35,682 nt of DNA from Hamiltosporidium magnivora. Lineage: Eukaryota > Microsporidia > Dubosqiidae. Numbering within the stretch: the stretch's first letter is position 1; every line of letters starts with the position of its first letter. Positions 1 through 9,525 of this stretch are shown piece after piece. The stretch is from assembly GCA_004325065.1 (NCBI GenBank), contig PITI01000017.1, positions 1-35,682 of the forward strand, read 5' to 3'. A program made the position numbers and the translations under genes. The notes beneath the pieces were generated by a model that had not been told where the DNA came from, ran no database searches, and worked only from the letters and a program-made list of their open reading frames with translations.

Positions 1-480
1 AAAATAAGCTTTAAATTTTGCTTTTTTAAGATTTCTTAAATTTTCTTCTTTAATTTCTTTTATTCTCATATTTTGATTAAAAATATTTCTTAAATCACTT
101 TTAAGTTTTTCTAAAATACTCTTAATATAAGCTGTATCTTCATCTACCTCAAATTCTTTATCTACATATGAACCCAACACCATATATATTGGTTCATCAT
201 CAGGATTAAATATATCAATAGCATATGGACCAGCACCTGAATATTTAAGGATAGCACTTCCACGCGTGGCTGTCTTAAAATCTTTATCAGTTAATACCAT
301 ATTTGGTCTTCTGACACGATAATTCAGAGTTCCTTTAGAAATAAGACTCATATCAATTGTTAGTTGTAAATCATCGCTTTTTACTTGTTCGTAAAATGTT
401 TCTGTGGTTTTTGGATCAATAATAATGTAATTTCTCCAACAAAAACAATATTCAAAAAAAATTAAGAAAAAGAGTTTCAT
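1..480 (-). CDS. p24/emp24 (TMED)-like GOLD-domain protein, C-terminus cut by the window edge
   Basis: This is an open frame of 160 codons from an ATG at 478-480 to the window edge, with no stop. Residues 1 to about 16 are a hydrophobic signal peptide (MKLFFLIFFEYCFCW). Residues about 20-110 have the beta-rich pattern of a GOLD domain, including a segment reading GAGPYAIDIFNPDDEPIYMV. This is followed by a charged heptad-like helix (about 120-158) ending in RIKEIKEENLRNLKKAK, which is the position and character of the p24 coiled coil before the membrane span. The membrane span and cytosolic tail would lie outside the window. The p24 family cycles between ER and Golgi in COPII and COPI vesicles as cargo receptors. 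The start is supported by the signal peptide and by two CCC triplets 10-17 nt upstream. No p24 cysteine pair is obvious, so the family call is moderate; another secreted protein with a coiled coil is possible. Confidence 0.6.
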   Translation of the reverse strand, partial: MKLFFLIFFEYCFCWRNYIIIDPKTTETFYEQVKSDDLQLTIDMSLISKGTLNYRVRRPNMVLTDKDFKTATRGSAILKYSGAGPYAIDIFNPDDEPIYMVLGSYVDKEFEVDEDTAYIKSILEKLKSDLRNIFNQNMRIKEIKEENLRNLKKAKFKAYF

Positions 481-1041
481 TTTTTATTTGGGAAGGGTTG
501 TTTTTATATTTTAAAAATTACATAAGTTTGAAGAATTAAAATAAAAAAGTGGGGGTTTTAGAAAAGTATTTGTAATATAAATATTTCTTAAGAAACTGAA
601 TATATGAAAAACATAAATCGAGGTAAACTTGTATTAAATACGAATGATATTTTATCATTTTTGAAAAATATGAGAGCAATATAATTAAGTAATACAAAAG
701 AAATTAAATTATTCTAATAAGAAAAGTAAAGCATATAAAATCTATATTGAAACATTTGATTTTAGTAAAAATATTTCGAATGCTTAGGGTAACATAATTC
801 ATTATTTTGATTACTTGGACATGAATCTTTAAAAATATTTTATTTCAACTGGTAAATTATTCTTTCCCTTGTTTTATCATAAAAAAAATTTTTATTTAAT
901 TTCCTGTTTTAAAGAATGATTTAAAAATTAATCAAGATTGGTTAAACCTCAAGTGAAATAGAGATAAAATTACTTTTTGCTTTACAATTTATTTTTCTCT
1001 GAATAATTTGTAATATACAAAGATGATAGCAAAATATTAAA
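481..1041. other. AT-rich intergenic region
   Basis: Between the p24-like gene and the tRNA. Apart from the CCC motif at its left end I see only AT-rich sequence with no open frame, repeat or hairpin worth naming. Confidence 0.6.
490..497 (-). promoter_or_regulatory. CCC-type microsporidian start-proximal motif (p24-like gene)
   Basis: Two CCC triplets (minus strand; GGG at 490-492 and 495-497 on plus) sit 10 to 17 nt before the ATG in an otherwise AT-only leader. CCC/GGG triplets close to the start are a described microsporidian promoter feature; the function here is inferred. Confidence 0.45.
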
Positions 1042-1113
1042 GTCCATGTAGCTCAGGGGTAGAGCGGTGCTCTCCTAAAGCACAGGCCGAGGGTTCAATC
1101 CCCTTCATGGATA
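1042..1113 (+). tRNA. tRNA-Arg, anticodon CCU
   Basis: A full cloverleaf of 72 nt can be drawn. The acceptor stem GTCCATG pairs with CATGGAT (seven pairs, the first a G-U). The D stem is GCTC/GAGC and the anticodon stem GTGCT/AGCAC. The loop CTCCTAA gives anticodon CCT, reading the arginine codon AGG. A five-base variable loop follows, then T stem GAGGG/CCCTT with loop TTCAATC, and discriminator A. The B box (GGTTCAATCC) is clear and there is no intron. A T4 run at 1114-1117 directly after the gene serves as Pol III terminator. The 3' CCA is not encoded, as expected for a eukaryotic nuclear tRNA. Confidence 0.96.
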
Positions 1114-1117
1114 TTTT
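1114..1117 (+). terminator. Pol III T-run terminator of tRNA-Arg
   Basis: Four T residues directly follow the discriminator base of the tRNA. Confidence 0.7.
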
Positions 1118-1642
1118 ATGCCAAGTATTACAAATCAGTGGGTATTTTGTAAATAATTCAATTGTCTAAGATATCAAATAAAATTTATTACATTTTTTTC
1201 AAAATATATTTTTACAAAGTGCAATCTGACCAAAAATGAGACATTTTTAAATTATTTTATTGTGAAAAAATATTATCTATTTCATTGACCATATAAACAT
1301 TTAGAATTCTAAGAGTATATATTGGAGTTTTAAAATAATGAATTGAAACTTTAATTGTATTTAAAAATGCGAAAAAAAATACTATTAAAAATCCCAACCT
1401 ATGTTTTTAAATTGGATTTTATGATGAACAATTTAATTACTTAATTTAAGAATTTATAGGTTTGGTTTTTAAATATTTTTAAAAACATTCAGTATTAAAT
1501 TGAAATGTAAAATTGTGTCAACTATATTTATTTGAGAATTACTTTCAGGTTTGAAGTAATTTTTATTTGGGATTTAATATTAACTATAATCTTTAAATAT
1601 GGTGATTAAAAAGATTTTATAGTTTAACAGATACTTAAATTT

Positions 1643-1668
1643 TTTTTTAATATTCTATAAGAAAATAA
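1643..1668 (+). repeat. 26-bp perfect direct repeat, left copy
   Basis: The core AATATTCTATAAGAAAATAA with six preceding T residues is identical to 1786-1811, exactly 143 bp away. The two copies bracket the GC-rich island. Confidence 0.85.
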
Positions 1669-1791
1669 AAAAAAAATTCGGTTTATTTTCCTTAAGATCA
1701 GCCAAATCTACAACACACACAGTTCCTTATAAACCGACCCGGCTATATATAGCCACCATATCCGCAATCGGACTTCGGTTCTAGATTTTTT
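1669..1791 (+). ncRNA. GC-rich foldable island, candidate structured RNA or small mobile element
   Basis: About 100 bases stand out from their AT-rich surroundings by base composition. On the plus strand nested stems can be drawn. The outer stem is AAATCTA (1704-1710) with TAGATTT (1782-1788), seven pairs. Inside it AACCGA (1732-1737) pairs with TCGGTT (1775-1780). Inside that are two hairpins: the perfect palindrome GGCTATATATAGCC (1741-1754) and TCCG-CAAT-CGGA (1761-1772). The fold ends in a T6 run (1786-1791), a possible Pol III stop, and GGTTCTAGA (1778-1786) is partly B-box-like. I could not match it to a tRNA, 5S rRNA, U6 or U2. The flanking 26-bp repeats leave open that it is an inserted element rather than a resident RNA gene. 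Confidence 0.35.
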
Positions 1792-1811
1792 AATATTCTA
1801 TAAGAAAATAA
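1786..1811 (+). repeat. 26-bp perfect direct repeat, right copy
   Basis: Identical to 1643-1668. Its T6 run overlaps the 3' side of the outer stem of the GC-rich island. Confidence 0.85.
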
Positions 1812-2014
1812 TTAAAGCAAAAAAAACGTTAAATATAACGGGTAAAGAAATAGGAAAGAAAATGAAAACAAGAAATAAAAAAATAAATTAATTTTTGTTT
1901 CAAATATTAAATTTAAAGTTTTTTTTAGAAGCAAATATATTTATTATTTTATCTCATTTTTATCAGAGATAATAAGTTCTAAGAATTTAAATTAATATTT
2001 TATTTTTTCTTGCG

Positions 2015-3928
2015 ATGTTTTTAGATAAAAAAATTACAGAACATATTGATTTTTTAAGGATTTTTGATGCGGAAAATAGCAATAAAAATAAAATTTTTGA
2101 TACTTTCTTAGAAAAGTCTAGCGATGTGACAAAATTAAGAGATTCGGTAATTAATTCTGAAATATTAGAACATTATGTTTTGTATTTCTTACAGATTATA
2201 TTTATAGAAGAAAAATTTAACTCTCTGGAAATTCATGAATCATTTTATTGGAAAGATATAATAACGGGTGAATTCTATAAGTCTAAATCGTTTATTTATG
2301 AAAAATTGAATATATCATTAAAAATTATATTTATTTTGAATAAGTATTTAGAACGGAATGAAGAATCAGAGCAAAGCGAAAAATTTAGCTATTTTTATAA
2401 ATTAATATTTTACTTTTTAGAAACAATTTTAAAATTAATTCAACAAAAAAATAATATTTTACCAACTAAAATATTCCAGGTATCTTCTAAACAGTTGGAT
2501 ATATCGTTAGAGTTTTTAACGGCTTTAAAGAGTTATTTTCAGTATAAATATACACTTTTCTCAAAAATTAATAATATGGACAGTGAAGAAGAACTAGATA
2601 GGTGTAACTTATCATATAAGCTGTGCCATTTCTTATCTAAATTGATGAGCGACCTAAAATCTCTTCATAATTTGTACAAAAACTTATTTTGTACTGATTT
2701 CCAGAAAATTTGTAAGAATCTTTTAGTTAAATGTAAAGAAGATCTTGATTATTATTCTTTAAATTTGAATTATTATAAAGCTTTATGTTATTACAAAAAA
2801 GATGATATAAAGCTAGCTTTTGATACATTAAAAATGGCTGTAAATAAAATTTCGGAAATTCAAAATCAAAAGTATGTGGTATTAGAAAAATTTAAAAATA
2901 TAATTGAAAAAATTAATGATTTATTTAAAGATCTAACTATTCAAAACACTTTAACTATTTCATATAATACTACAAATGAAATCTTTTTAAATATAGAAAC
3001 ATATGAAAGTTCCTATGAAAATATTTTTGAAACATTTTTGTATAAAGATATATATTATGATTTTATTCCAGTTAAAATCGAAAAAATAATTGAAACTTAT
3101 TTAAAAGAAGAGTTTATACTTCACGATGATCTTATCGCAAGCACCAAATTTTATAAAAATCAAATTAATAAGTTAAAAAAGAAAAACTATTGGATTTTAT
3201 ATTCTGAAAATTACAAAATATATTTTGAAAATTTAAATATTTTACTTAAAAAGGAAAATATTGTTTTGGAAGAAAATAAAAATTCTATAAAAATTGGTTT
3301 ATCAAATATAAATACCAATTTTTTAGATGCTACAAAAAAATATAAGAATTACATCGAAATGAATATTAAAAAATATACAAATTACGATTTTATTGATGAA
3401 AAATATAATAATTTACAGAATATTTACCTGGAATGTCAAAAAGTAAAAGATATTTTGTTGAAAGTAAAACATATAAAAACCTACACGGTTTCAACATTTA
3501 ATTCCATCGATAGTTTCCAAAAATTACAAAGTAATGAAATTTTAAAAGATATTATAAATCTAGAAAAACAAATAACTGATTTAGAGACTAATATGATTAA
3601 ATCTAATAAACCTGATGTAGTAAAATATTATCATGAATCTATTATTTATTCAAATAATCCAATAAAATTTGAAGATAAACTTAATTTAAATAAGAAAAAA
3701 ATGTATGAAAATCAAATTTCTTTAGAAATGATTAAAGAAAGATATAAATATGTTTCTGATGAAATCATTAAAACAATTTTTTTCCTTAAAAGTAAAAATA
3801 TAATTGATTATCATAATACAATTAAAAAGACTTCTAAAAACCTAAAAAAGAAAATAAAAATGACAGATTTTGTTATCAAAAATATAAATCGTTTACAAAA
3901 ATTAATAACAGATTTTTTAAATAACTGA
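2015..3928 (+). CDS. BRO1-domain protein (Bro1/Rim20/Alix family)
   Basis: The 637-residue protein is all-helical and rich in K, N, I and Y. Family hallmarks of the BRO1 domain are visible in order. FYWKDIITG (77-85) matches the usual F-W-x-D segment. SKSFIYEKLNISLKIIFIL (90-108) matches the S-L-x-FEK-x-x-VLFN helix. YYKALCYYKKDDIKLAFDTL (253-272) matches the helical repeat of the form YHxAxxYxxxxKxxEAIxxL. DIYYDFIP (345-352) matches the IYHDxVP motif near the domain end. Residues about 370-637 are coiled-coil, as in the V domain. BRO1 proteins bind ESCRT-III Snf7 at endosomes, and yeast Rim20 (about 660 residues) also acts in pH signalling. No proline-rich C-terminal tail is present, so the layout resembles Rim20/PalA more than animal Alix. 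The gene is single-exon and starts at the first ATG. Recognition rests on weak but ordered motifs. Confidence 0.72.
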   Translation: MFLDKKITEHIDFLRIFDAENSNKNKIFDTFLEKSSDVTKLRDSVINSEILEHYVLYFLQIIFIEEKFNSLEIHESFYWKDIITGEFYKSKSFIYEKLNISLKIIFILNKYLERNEESEQSEKFSYFYKLIFYFLETILKLIQQKNNILPTKIFQVSSKQLDISLEFLTALKSYFQYKYTLFSKINNMDSEEELDRCNLSYKLCHFLSKLMSDLKSLHNLYKNLFCTDFQKICKNLLVKCKEDLDYYSLNLNYYKALCYYKKDDIKLAFDTLKMAVNKISEIQNQKYVVLEKFKNIIEKINDLFKDLTIQNTLTISYNTTNEIFLNIETYESSYENIFETFLYKDIYYDFIPVKIEKIIETYLKEEFILHDDLIASTKFYKNQINKLKKKNYWILYSENYKIYFENLNILLKKENIVLEENKNSIKIGLSNINTNFLDATKKYKNYIEMNIKKYTNYDFIDEKYNNLQNIYLECQKVKDILLKVKHIKTYTVSTFNSIDSFQKLQSNEILKDIINLEKQITDLETNMIKSNKPDVVKYYHESIIYSNNPIKFEDKLNLNKKKMYENQISLEMIKERYKYVSDEIIKTIFFLKSKNIIDYHNTIKKTSKNLKKKIKMTDFVIKNINRLQKLITDFLNN

Positions 3929-6543
3929 TTATCAAATAAATTCTGTTTAATAATGATATCTTTTTTACTATTTTATCGCCAACACTCTTTACTCGGAATT
4001 TATTGTAAGTCCATTATCTTTGAGTCTTTTTCTATATTTTAAACAATGCATTGAATTTAGAATCTTATTCTCAATTTAGTTCAAAAATTTTTTCTGTTTA
4101 TTTTCGTAAAATCTTGATACGCAGGTAATGTAGATTTGACGTCTCTGTCTTTTTGTCTTTCGGCTCTTTATGTAGCATATCGTGATATATTTCTTTGCTA
4201 TAATCGGCACGGGGGCTTGGATTCAAACGTTTTATTCGATTAAAAAATATGGTATTGATCTCTTTTTAAATCCACACGAATAAATTTACATTTCTATTTT
4301 TATTGTAATTTGAAGTCTTTTAGGCTACAAATTAAGTTATTGGTTTAAAGATCATTTTAGATTATCACATATTGGATTATCTCTGAATTTATCAAGAAAT
4401 AAGATTGAATTTATTTGACTATAATTCGTATTATCTTCTTTGCTTTATTGTTTCAAATTGTTGGAGCTTTAACATTTTAGGTAATTTCGACAATACCTAC
4501 TGCATCTTTTTTAATTCATTTCCTGATCTATATTTTAGGGTTATTATCCCGATTTGAAATGCTGACTTTTTTTCATATTTCACTTCTATTTTAGCATACT
4601 AATCTTCAAGCATCCAGGCAATTGAAATCCTTCTTTTTACATTGAATCTCAAATCTTATACATATCTTAGAAAGTAAGTTTATACATTAACTAGTATGTT
4701 TTAACAGCTTCTATAGTAAGTTACAGGCCTTTTTTGAATATCTAGGTTCCTAACGCGCATCAACTTTCTAGTTTTTCTACAATTTAATTTTGTTCTTACA
4801 TGAATATTTTTATTTAATTTCCTTCTGAAAAAAAGTGTAATGAAAAATAGAATTTGAGATAAAAAACGTATTAAATAGCCTTTTTTAATTTTTTTAATCG
4901 AATAAAAATACAAAAACTTACTTTTTAATCTGCTGGTTTTGAATATAAGAAAATAAATATAAATTTCTTCGAAAATCTATAATTATACATTTTTAGAAGT
5001 TACAAATAAATTAATCTACAATACAAGCACATTTATTTCGAAATTATAAAAAAATATAAAATAATGTTTGGTTTTAAACCGTTCTATTTCGTGTTTAAAT
5101 GCTGTTTCGATTCTAAAATTCTTAAATCTTGTCAATTGATTTCAATTTTTTCCAATGATAATGTTCTTTGCTTAGAAGCTTTTTTTAAACATAGAAAAAT
5201 TAATATGATTCCTCTAATGAATAAAAAAAAGCAATTTGGTTGTATGAAGAAATAATATATTAATAAGTGATTTGATGGTCAATAATCAAAGAATCAATCA
5301 AATATTAGCACAAAGCAGAACTTGGTATAAATTTTATATTTGCGCGAAATATACGGCTATAAAAAGAAATTTTATTACTATACAGGTCTAAGAATTTGAG
5401 TTTTATATGTGTGATTGTATTTGAAACATACGATTACCACTACCACTGTTAGCCTATGAGCGAAAAACACGGTTTGATATATATCTAACTATAGATTTAC
5501 AACTAATTGACAGAATTTGAGAATTCTTTAAAAATGAGAATGACGAAACCACATGATCGTTAAGATTTAACAGATTCATTAAGAAATATAATACAAATAT
5601 TTCAAATATAATTAATAATATGTGGATATGAAGCAGAGTTAATAAAGGTTTTTTAATATTGTTCAATCAGAACAGATGTGAATATATTAATATCGGTTAA
5701 CACTAGAAATATTATTTATTCATTTATGAATCATTAAACTATTTTCTTACATAATAACTTATTAATACGATTAGTAGTATCCTAATAAATCTAGAACTAA
5801 AAGTATCAATCTGAATAACCAATGATGTATTAAAAAAATTTGGAATTATAACCTAAACAAGAATTTGAGGATGGATAAGATTAGAGTCAGCAAAACTCAG
5901 GAAAAGGCTATCAAAAAGCGGCTGTAAATTCCTAAAAAAATGGTAAAGGTCCACCAACTACTGAAATATGTTTTAACTAGAGTGTTTGTATTGAAAACTA
6001 CATTCTAAGACAATCTAAATTTCATTTTCGAAAAATTTAAAAATTCTTTTATTCTTAAATATACTAGAAATTGCAAAAATTTTGTCTGTATTAAATAATT
6101 AAAGTCAATGACTATTTCGATTGAAGTTGTAAAATTGCGGTAATTATGGGTTGATATTTTGCTTTGAATTCTCATAGTTTATATATTTTATATTTTGCTT
6201 TCTATATAGTGTTCACATTGAAATATTACTAGTCATTCCATAGGTCACTAAAATTAAAACATAAGCAATTTGATTTTTTAACACTAAATTTGTTTACTAT
6301 TACAAAAAATTTTAGGATTTCAGTATTACTACTAAGATTGGTTTTAGACACTTCAAATATTTTTGTAAACTAATAATATTATTTAAAAAAAAATCCGTTT
6401 GAAAAATTTGGTTTTCAATTATTTTATCGTCATTTAATTTTATACACAAGCCGAAAGTAAAGAAGGAATGACCAAATTTACATTAAAACAGGGTGAATAT
6501 ACTTGATTATAGAAATAGAATCTTTTAAAAAATAGCAAATTTT
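3929..6543. other. Gene-free AT-rich stretch with one coding-like relic
   Basis: No gene is supported. The short frames here are of the length expected by chance at this base composition and lack family features. The only segment with balanced composition is the minus-strand frame at 4098-4265, listed separately. Confidence 0.5.
4098..4265 (-). pseudogene. Possible coding relic, unidentified
   Basis: A minus-strand frame of 55 codons, open between two stops and without a proper start, reads a mixed-composition peptide containing NPSPRADYSKEIYHDMLHKE. Local GC content is higher than in the flanks. No family is recognised. A chance open frame of this length is quite possible. Confidence 0.18.
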
Positions 6544-6939
6544 TTATTTAACTTTTGGTGGCATATATGACTTAAATAAGAGTATACGGTTATCATCAAT
6601 ATCTATTTCTACATAAAAATGATCTTCATATACAACTATTCCAAAATAATGCCCTCCTATAATTACATTCCATCCTTTTCCAAATTTCTTTTCAAGTTCG
6701 TCTTTAAAATTTCTAGCAATCATGGTAGGTTTTTTGGTATCTTTATATTTTTCAGCCAAATTTTCTATAAATTCTAAAATATTTTCCGAAACTAAAGATT
6801 TCACAACTTTAATTCGTGATTGGGGCTTTTCTTTGTTTTCATTTTCTTCTTTTTTATTATTTTCTTTATCTGAAGATGTTTCTTTATTTTTTATTGTGCT
6901 TTCATTACTCTTATCAGTTTTTTGTTCTTTTTCTGCCAT
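6544..6939 (-). CDS. LC8-type dynein light chain with charged N-terminal extension
   Basis: 131 residues. Residues about 43-131 are a complete LC8 domain. They include ARNFKDELEKKFGKGWNVII (the counterpart of the KKEFDKKYNPTWHCIV region), the GGHYFG turn, the strand HFYVEIDI and the C-terminal ILLFKS. LC8 is a small homodimer that binds short linear motifs in dynein intermediate chain and many other partners, so it acts on microtubule motors and as a general dimerisation hub. Most LC8 proteins are about 90 residues. Here the first about 42 residues are a low-complexity K/E/N/S/T segment, probably disordered. The start is the only in-frame ATG before the domain; an ATG 21 bases further upstream runs into a stop after two codons. 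The leader contains AAATTT and a TATATAAA-like stretch. No neighbouring gene is functionally linked. Confidence 0.92.
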   Translation of the reverse strand: MAEKEQKTDKSNESTIKNKETSSDKENNKKEENENKEKPQSRIKVVKSLVSENILEFIENLAEKYKDTKKPTMIARNFKDELEKKFGKGWNVIIGGHYFGIVVYEDHFYVEIDIDDNRILLFKSYMPPKVK

Positions 6940-7118
6940 AAAATATTAATTTTTATTTCATTTATATAAATTTACTCCTTTATCTCGTTTTAATCTAAAC
7001 CAATCGACTTATTCATTTTTTTATTAGACCAATCATCTTTAATATTATTTAAACTATTAAGCACGTTAAATCTAAGATCAAACCAAGAATAATATAAATT
7101 ATTTATTGGTTTCCATAT

Positions 7119-8603
7119 TTAGATTTTATTAATTATTAAAATTTCCAATTCGGTAAATTTCTTGATTACTTCATTTATAATAATTTTACTATCAATTAAT
7201 TCCTTAAAAAATATTGTATTCTCATCTTTTAAATTTATATCTTTTAAACCACAATTACAATATAGATTATTAGTATCAATATTTTTATGTTTCGTAAAAA
7301 TATTCAAGCATATTTGTTTTGTAGCCAGATATATTGATTTATCTTTCTTGTTTATCTGTTTAATATTTACAATATCTGAAAATCTTTTTCTTTCAAATAA
7401 ATAAATATACAATTCAATTTTATCAATATTTTGTTGTTCAAATATTTCTATTAAAATATTTGCAAAATGTAAAGATAAATGACAATTTGAATTAAAATAC
7501 AAAGAAACACATAAATTAAACAATATAATCACATATTCCATATTTATACATTCTGAAATAAATTGTTTGTATGTTCTGTTATTATTTAAATCTTTTATAT
7601 GATGAAATGCAGTTTTATAGTCATTTTTATAGATCCAATAATTAAAATTCTGATAATTTTTATATTTATTGTTGATATCAGTATTTATTATATTGCATTC
7701 AGATAAGCATTTTATCGCTTTTTTGTCGTAAAAATATATTTCTTTAAAAATCCTTCCACTTAATACATTTTTTAGGATAAATTCTTCTTCCGAGGAACAT
7801 TTCACTATTTCTTCAGAACAAACATACTTAAATAAATCTTTATTTATTTCTGGTTTGATTTCTATCGAAAAACAGTTGAATTTTTCAATTTTTTTATTTA
7901 AAAAATTCGTATTAAAAATTGATTTAAAATCCGTATTTAAGGTTTCATTAAATGTAGATTCTGTTCTTTGAATCTTATTATTGATTCTTCTATCCTTTTT
8001 TAAATTTAAATCTGGTATTTCATCAGTCTCTAATTTATTTTCATGTAATTTCTCCGTATTTTGATTTAAATTATTAATTAATTTTTTAATTTCTTCTTTT
8101 TTGTCTTTTAATTCATCACCAACTTCATCACCTATTTTATTACAAAATTTAATAGAATTTTTAGTGTCTTTTATTAAAAAATAGAAAAACGAAATATAAA
8201 TATTTCTTGTATTTTCATCAAATCCAGGATAATCACATACCACATAAAATATTTCTTCATACTTTTTTAAATAAATTCCAATTCCAATTAATTTATAGAC
8301 AGTATATTGTGTTTTTCCACCTAAAATATATGAAATTTTAAGTGTCTGAAATGCTTCTAAATATTTTTTATTTTTTTCACAAATCATTGAAAAATATTTG
8401 TATGGTTCACTATATGAAGGATAACGATAGGCAACCATTTTTAAAGTATTAAATGATTCTTCTTCTCTGTTCATTAAAAACATAACGTAACCTTTCAATG
8501 ACAAATAAAATTCTGAATTATTTAATTTCAATTCATTTTCTATTAAACTTAATGCTTTTTCATTTTCATTATTTTCTAATAAAGAAAATATTTTTTGTTT
8601 CAT
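7119..8603 (-). CDS. TPR-like helical-repeat protein, possibly NatA auxiliary subunit Naa15
   Basis: 494 residues. The N-terminal about 130 residues form helical pairs with TPR spacing (for example ENEKALSLIENELKLNNSEF, YVMFLMNREEESFNTLKMVA and KKYLEAFQTLKIS). A lysine/glutamate/asparagine-rich linker (about 165-215) separates them from a second helical region (about 330-490). The opening repeats and a later segment starting FNYWIYKNDYKTAFHHIKDL resemble the layout of Naa15, whose C-terminal part carries an FDFHTY...R-type motif. Naa15 is the ribosome-docking scaffold of the NatA N-terminal acetyltransferase, normally about 850 residues, so this would be a reduced form. Other TPR scaffolds (APC/C subunits, Cdc16-like) are possible. 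AAATTT and CCC elements lie 4-15 nt upstream of the ATG and support the start. The reading frame is clearly real; the assignment is tentative. Confidence 0.65.
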   Translation of the reverse strand: MKQKIFSLLENNENEKALSLIENELKLNNSEFYLSLKGYVMFLMNREEESFNTLKMVAYRYPSYSEPYKYFSMICEKNKKYLEAFQTLKISYILGGKTQYTVYKLIGIGIYLKKYEEIFYVVCDYPGFDENTRNIYISFFYFLIKDTKNSIKFCNKIGDEVGDELKDKKEEIKKLINNLNQNTEKLHENKLETDEIPDLNLKKDRRINNKIQRTESTFNETLNTDFKSIFNTNFLNKKIEKFNCFSIEIKPEINKDLFKYVCSEEIVKCSSEEEFILKNVLSGRIFKEIYFYDKKAIKCLSECNIINTDINNKYKNYQNFNYWIYKNDYKTAFHHIKDLNNNRTYKQFISECINMEYVIILFNLCVSLYFNSNCHLSLHFANILIEIFEQQNIDKIELYIYLFERKRFSDIVNIKQINKKDKSIYLATKQICLNIFTKHKNIDTNNLYCNCGLKDINLKDENTIFFKELIDSKIIINEVIKKFTELEILIINKI

Positions 8604-8606
8604 TTA

Positions 8607-8618
8607 AAATTTGTAGGG
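8607..8618 (-). promoter_or_regulatory. AAATTT plus CCC start-proximal elements (TPR gene)
   Basis: Reading toward the ATG on the minus strand, a CCC (8616-8618) is followed three bases later by AAATTT (8607-8612), ending 3 nt before the start codon. Both element types are reported for microsporidian genes. Confidence 0.5.
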
Positions 8619-9525
8619 TTTTTGTTCTTTAAATGAAATAATTTTAAATAAAATTAGTATTTTACAAATGTTTTTATTGAAATTGTTCTACAGAAATTAT
8701 TTTTTTAGAAAAGCGTTTTTGTATTTTGAGTATCTTGAACAAATAATTAAAAAGATAGAATTAAAATAAAAAATGTTTTTTAAGTAAGTAATTTTAAGTT
8801 ATGGCAAATAAATTCCTACAAAATCAAAGAGATCTAAAGAGATTAACAATAATCTTAATATTGTTTTATCAATACGGTGATATATTAACATACTTATATA
8901 GTAATATTAATAAAACATCTTTCTATAATAGTAATTTATAATTTATTAATAAAAATATTTTGATTTTTAGATGATATTATAGCATTTTAAAACTATAAAT
9001 AGTTAAGCTTAATCAATAATTTATTAATTTAACTTAGAAATTTTATTCTTTTATTTGAAACTTTTTTTTACCAACGGATTACTTCTAAATAATATAATTT
9101 AAAAAGAGGATTCTATTATATTTTTACATTAAAAAATAAGTCTTTTTAAATATTTAAAGTTGAGTTCTGATTTATCTATATACGAAAATTTGAGCTTAGA
9201 ATATTCTTTTATAAGTCTTAAAGACTAAAAATTTAAAATATTTTTTATTTCTCAATATTTTATTCATTTAAAGTTTTAAAATATGATTTTTTTTACTTTT
9301 TATAAATGAACATACGTTAAATACAATATATTATTTTTATTCTCTATGTTTGGATTTTTATTCTAACTATAATCTTAGTTTAAAGTATTATTTCTGCATT
9401 TTCTTTAAGAAATTAAACTTAAACTGATAAAAGAAGCAAAATTTTTTATTTATTTATTATTTTTTACTTAAAAAATAGCCCATATTTTTAAAAATCAGTG
9501 GCAAGTGTTACATTGTTTTTATGAA

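Noticed and set aside
1690..1791. tRNA, 5S rRNA, U2 or U6 identity for the GC-rich island
   Set aside because: No cloverleaf with anticodon loop, no 5S-like conserved strings, and no U6 ACAGAGA or U2 branch-recognition string on either strand.
4120..4240. tRNA-like GGATTCAAAC string near 4218
   Set aside because: No acceptor, D or anticodon stems can be drawn around it.
4701..4913. 70-codon minus-strand open frame
   Set aside because: Hydrophobic and basic low-complexity translation, no family features, and open frames of this size are frequent by chance at this base composition.
5064..5666. Two open frames (5064-5255 plus, 5454-5666 minus)
   Set aside because: Short, no recognisable domain, no start-proximal motif; consistent with chance.
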